A stretch of 8,506 nucleotides of DNA from DATNFP01 sp035606335 (lineage in GTDB: Bacteria > Bacteroidota > Bacteroidia > Chitinophagales > Chitinophagaceae). A model generated the notes under the pieces. It was not told the DNA's origin, did not search any database, and saw nothing but the letters and a program-made list of their open reading frames with translations. Position 1 is the stretch's first letter. Each line of letters starts with the position of its first letter. The stretch covers positions 1 to 8,506 of the forward strand of contig DATNFP010000062.1 of assembly GCA_035606335.1 (NCBI GenBank), read 5' to 3'. Made by a program: the position numbers and the translations under genes. Below, piece after piece: positions 5,794-8,506 of this stretch.

Positions 5794-8506
5794 ATGGCTG
5801 AAAAGAAAGAGGTTGGTACAAAAAGTGCAAAGAGAAAAAAAATTGTTGAAGATGTACCCATACCGGAAGTAGAACAAAAAAATGGTAAGGAGGTTGGAGA
5901 AAAAACCAATCATACAGAAGATGTCATTTTCATAAAAGGTGCAAGAATGCACAATTTGAAAAACGTAGATGTCGCCATTCCAAGAAATAAGTTAGTGGTT
6001 GTTACAGGTGTCAGCGGTTCAGGAAAATCATCTCTGACAATGGACACCTTATTCGCAGAAGGGCAGCGCCGTTATGCTGAGAGCCTTAGCGCTTATGCCC
6101 GCCAGTTTTTGATGCGCATGGATAAGCCCGATGTAGATTATATCAGGGGCATTTGTCCTGCTATTGCCATTGAGCAAAAAGTTACTACCCGCACACCACG
6201 TAGCACTGTCGGTTCTATGACCGAGATATACGATTATCTGCGATTGCTGTATGCTCGTATAGGTCATACATATTCTCCGGTAACTGGTAAGGAAGTAAAA
6301 AAAGACACTGTAAGCGATGTAGTTGACTTTGTAAGATCTTTACCTAAAGGCGCGCGGGTGCAGTTCATTGTGCCATTTGTTACTCACTATCAGCGTAGCG
6401 TTATAGAGGAGTTGAATATCTTGATGCAAAAAGGTTTTTCCAGGGTATATATAAAAAATGGAGATGGCAAACCTGTCCGCATAGAAGATGTGATTAGCGG
6501 AGAACAAAAGTTACCTAAACAGAATGTTTATCTTTTAATAGACAGGATTGTTGTAAAAGAATTCGATGAAGACGATTTGCATCGTCTGGCAGATAGTATT
6601 CAAACTGCGTTTTATGAAAGTGAAGGCGATTGCCTGGTAGAGATAGACGGCAAAGAGATGCACAATTTCAACAGTCGTTTCGAGGCCGATGGAATAAAGT
6701 TCGAAGAACCGACACCTAATTTATTTTCATTCAATAATCCTTATGGTGCTTGTCCTCAATGCGAAGGTTTTGGGCAGGTATTAGGTATAGACGAGGATCT
6801 CGTTATCCCTGATAAAAGATTAAGCGTTTATGAAGGTGCAGTAGCATGCTGGAGAGGTGAAAAAATGGGGCAGTGGCAAAGTGATTTTATACGCACCGCA
6901 TCCAAATTCGATTTCCCCGTACATAAGCCTGTTATCGACCTTACAGAAAGCGAATATGATTTGCTTTGGAACGGAAACGGTAAAGTGAGTGGCATCAATG
7001 ATTTCTTTGCGATGGTGGAGCAAAACCTGTACAAGATACAATATCGTGTCATGCAGGCACGTTATCGTGGCCGCACTATTTGTCCTACTTGTAAAGGTGC
7101 TCGTCTTCGTCCAGAGGCTTTATATGTCAAGGTTAGTGGCGCTACCATAGCCGACCTGATGTTTATGCCTGCTTCCGATTTGTATCAGTGGTTTCAACAT
7201 ATAAAATTGAGTGAGCATGATAGGTCTGTAGCAAAAAGGATTTTGATAGAGATAGACCAGCGAATGAAAACTTTGCTAGATGTAGGGTTGAGTTACCTTA
7301 CATTAAACAGGTTGGCTAATACATTGAGTGGGGGAGAAAGCCAACGTATTCAGTTGACAAAGTTTTTAGGCAGCAACCTCACCGATTCACTTTATATATT
7401 AGACGAGCCAAGTATCGGTTTGCATAGCCGTGATACAGAACGGTTGATAAGTGTATTAAAATCGCTTCGTGATTTAGGCAACACAGTTGTAGTAGTAGAG
7501 CACGATGAAATGATGATGCACAAGGCTGATTATATTATAGATATGGGGCCATTGGCAAGCCATCTTGGAGGTGAAGTAGTAGCTGCAGGCACATACAATC
7601 AGATCGTAAAAAATAAGGAAAGCCTCACAGGCCAATATCTTTCAGGCGCTTTAAAAATAATTCCTCCATCGATCAAGCGAAAGTCACATGGTAAAATACG
7701 CCTTGAAGGTTGTCGCCAGAATAATCTGAAAAATATTGATGTTGATTTTCCATTAAATGTCTTATGTGTTATAACCGGTGTGAGTGGTTCAGGTAAAACT
7801 ACTTTGGTAAAACAGACATTATACCCTGCTTTGCAAAAGCAATATGGAGAAAGTGCTGAAAGACCAGGGCTGCATAGATTTTTAGGTGGCGATTTAGATA
7901 GAATTACGCATGTAGAAATGGTTGACCAGAATCCGATAGGTAAATCATCGCGCAGTAATCCTGTCACATACATCAAAGCATACGACGAAATAAGAAAGCT
8001 ATATGCCAAACAGCCGCTTTCTAAAATGCGTGGCTTCCAGGAAAAGCATTTTTCGTTCAATACAGATGGAGGCCGTTGTGATACTTGTAAGGGCGAGGGC
8101 GAAGTGATTGTGGAAATGCAGTTTCTGGCCGATGTGCATCTTTTATGCGAGGTATGTAAAGGCAGGCGCTTTAAGGAAGAAGTTTTAGAAGTGACATATC
8201 GTGGCAAAAGCATTTATGATATATTAGAGTTGAGTGTTGACGATGCTATAGAGTTCTTTAAGGACGAAAAGAAACTTGCTGCTGCGTTACAACCATTAAG
8301 CGATGTAGGTTTGGGATATGTAAAACTGGGGCAGAGTAGTAATACATTAAGTGGTGGCGAAGCACAAAGAGTTAAGCTGGCCTCTTTTCTTGGCAAAGGC
8401 AAAATAAAAGAAAAGGTATTATTCATTTTCGATGAGCCTACCACAGGGCTGCACATGCATGATATTAAAAAGCTGCTAGCCTCATTCGATGCTCTGATAG
8501 AGCAGG
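5794..8506 (+). CDS. uvrA: Excinuclease ABC subunit UvrA (Bacteroidota-type paralogue), partial at right edge
   Basis: 904 codons are visible, nearly the full ~940-residue family length; only the extreme C-terminus is missing. UvrA is the damage-sensing ATPase of nucleotide excision repair, dimeric and partnered with UvrB in the cytoplasm. Both ABC modules are complete: Walker A at 72-79 and 662-669 (G-V-S-G-S-G-K), signatures L-S-G-G-E-S-Q-R (511-518) and L-S-G-G-E-A-Q-R (852-859), and Walker B ends L-D-E-P (536-539) and F-D-E-P (879-882). The C-terminal zinc finger is intact: C762-x2-C765-x19-C785-x2-C788. In the insertion region C320-x2-C323 is present, but the partner Cys pair expected about 24 residues earlier is absent (F-E-A-D-G-I-K-F-E-E-P instead). 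The segment after L-L-Y-A-R-I-G is S-P-V-T-G-K-E-V. These traits fit a second UvrA form I associate with Bacteroidota rather than the classical enzyme. A Lys/Glu-rich extension (1-44) precedes the first strand. Single gene with its own -7 box. Confidence 0.96.
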   Translation, partial: MAEKKEVGTKSAKRKKIVEDVPIPEVEQKNGKEVGEKTNHTEDVIFIKGARMHNLKNVDVAIPRNKLVVVTGVSGSGKSSLTMDTLFAEGQRRYAESLSAYARQFLMRMDKPDVDYIRGICPAIAIEQKVTTRTPRSTVGSMTEIYDYLRLLYARIGHTYSPVTGKEVKKDTVSDVVDFVRSLPKGARVQFIVPFVTHYQRSVIEELNILMQKGFSRVYIKNGDGKPVRIEDVISGEQKLPKQNVYLLIDRIVVKEFDEDDLHRLADSIQTAFYESEGDCLVEIDGKEMHNFNSRFEADGIKFEEPTPNLFSFNNPYGACPQCEGFGQVLGIDEDLVIPDKRLSVYEGAVACWRGEKMGQWQSDFIRTASKFDFPVHKPVIDLTESEYDLLWNGNGKVSGINDFFAMVEQNLYKIQYRVMQARYRGRTICPTCKGARLRPEALYVKVSGATIADLMFMPASDLYQWFQHIKLSEHDRSVAKRILIEIDQRMKTLLDVGLSYLTLNRLANTLSGGESQRIQLTKFLGSNLTDSLYILDEPSIGLHSRDTERLISVLKSLRDLGNTVVVVEHDEMMMHKADYIIDMGPLASHLGGEVVAAGTYNQIVKNKESLTGQYLSGALKIIPPSIKRKSHGKIRLEGCRQNNLKNIDVDFPLNVLCVITGVSGSGKTTLVKQTLYPALQKQYGESAERPGLHRFLGGDLDRITHVEMVDQNPIGKSSRSNPVTYIKAYDEIRKLYAKQPLSKMRGFQEKHFSFNTDGGRCDTCKGEGEVIVEMQFLADVHLLCEVCKGRRFKEEVLEVTYRGKSIYDILELSVDDAIEFFKDEKKLAAALQPLSDVGLGYVKLGQSSNTLSGGEAQRVKLASFLGKGKIKEKVLFIFDEPTTGLHMHDIKKLLASFDALIEQ

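Noticed and set aside
6049..8456. Several long minus-strand open frames opposite uvrA
   Set aside because: They mirror the uvrA reading frame, which has all expected motifs throughout; their translations look like antisense shadows rich in Ser, Leu and Pro.

Overview
The window reads as ordinary chromosome from a Bacteroidota bacterium, possibly Chitinophagaceae. This is inferred from the AT-rich composition, the almost complete lack of Shine-Dalgarno sequences, -7 promoter boxes of the TAnnTTTG type close to start codons, and protein styles typical of the phylum (a DUF6252-like lipoprotein, a very short pterin dehydratase, and a UvrA with 'SPVTGKEV' in place of the usual Cys-containing segment). 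No rRNA, tRNA, CRISPR array, transposase or phage gene was seen.

Layout from left to right. At 1-744 (-) is the N-terminal part of an exported erythromycin-esterase-superfamily protein that runs off the left edge. It is divergent from a small lipoprotein at 942-1409 (+). Next comes a tight pair: a carboxymuconolactone decarboxylase/AhpD-like protein (1477-1920) and a short 4a-hydroxytetrahydrobiopterin dehydratase (1927-2166). A repeat-filled gap (2167-2413) separates these from a convergent block on the minus strand: an exported ABM-like protein (2414-2845), the AraC-family regulator just upstream of it (2899-3675), and a 530-residue rhomboid protease with a large N-terminal extension (3756-5348). 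A 445-base gap (5349-5793) holds the rhomboid promoter, a decayed repeat copy, an 11-bp tandem G-run repeat and the uvrA promoter. From 5794 to the right edge is most of a Bacteroidota-type UvrA paralogue.

The genes do not form one pathway. Likely functional units are the AhpD-like/PCD pair and the regulator plus ABM-like pair; the others look like single transcription units. No clearly new defence or mobile system is visible. The observations most worth a second look are non-coding: a related family of about 50-bp interspersed hairpin repeats in both larger gaps, a 78-bp inverted-repeat unit between convergent genes, and helically phased 11-bp G-run repeats upstream of uvrA. Among the proteins, the rhomboid N-terminal extension and the loss of one zinc-finger Cys pair in UvrA stand out.
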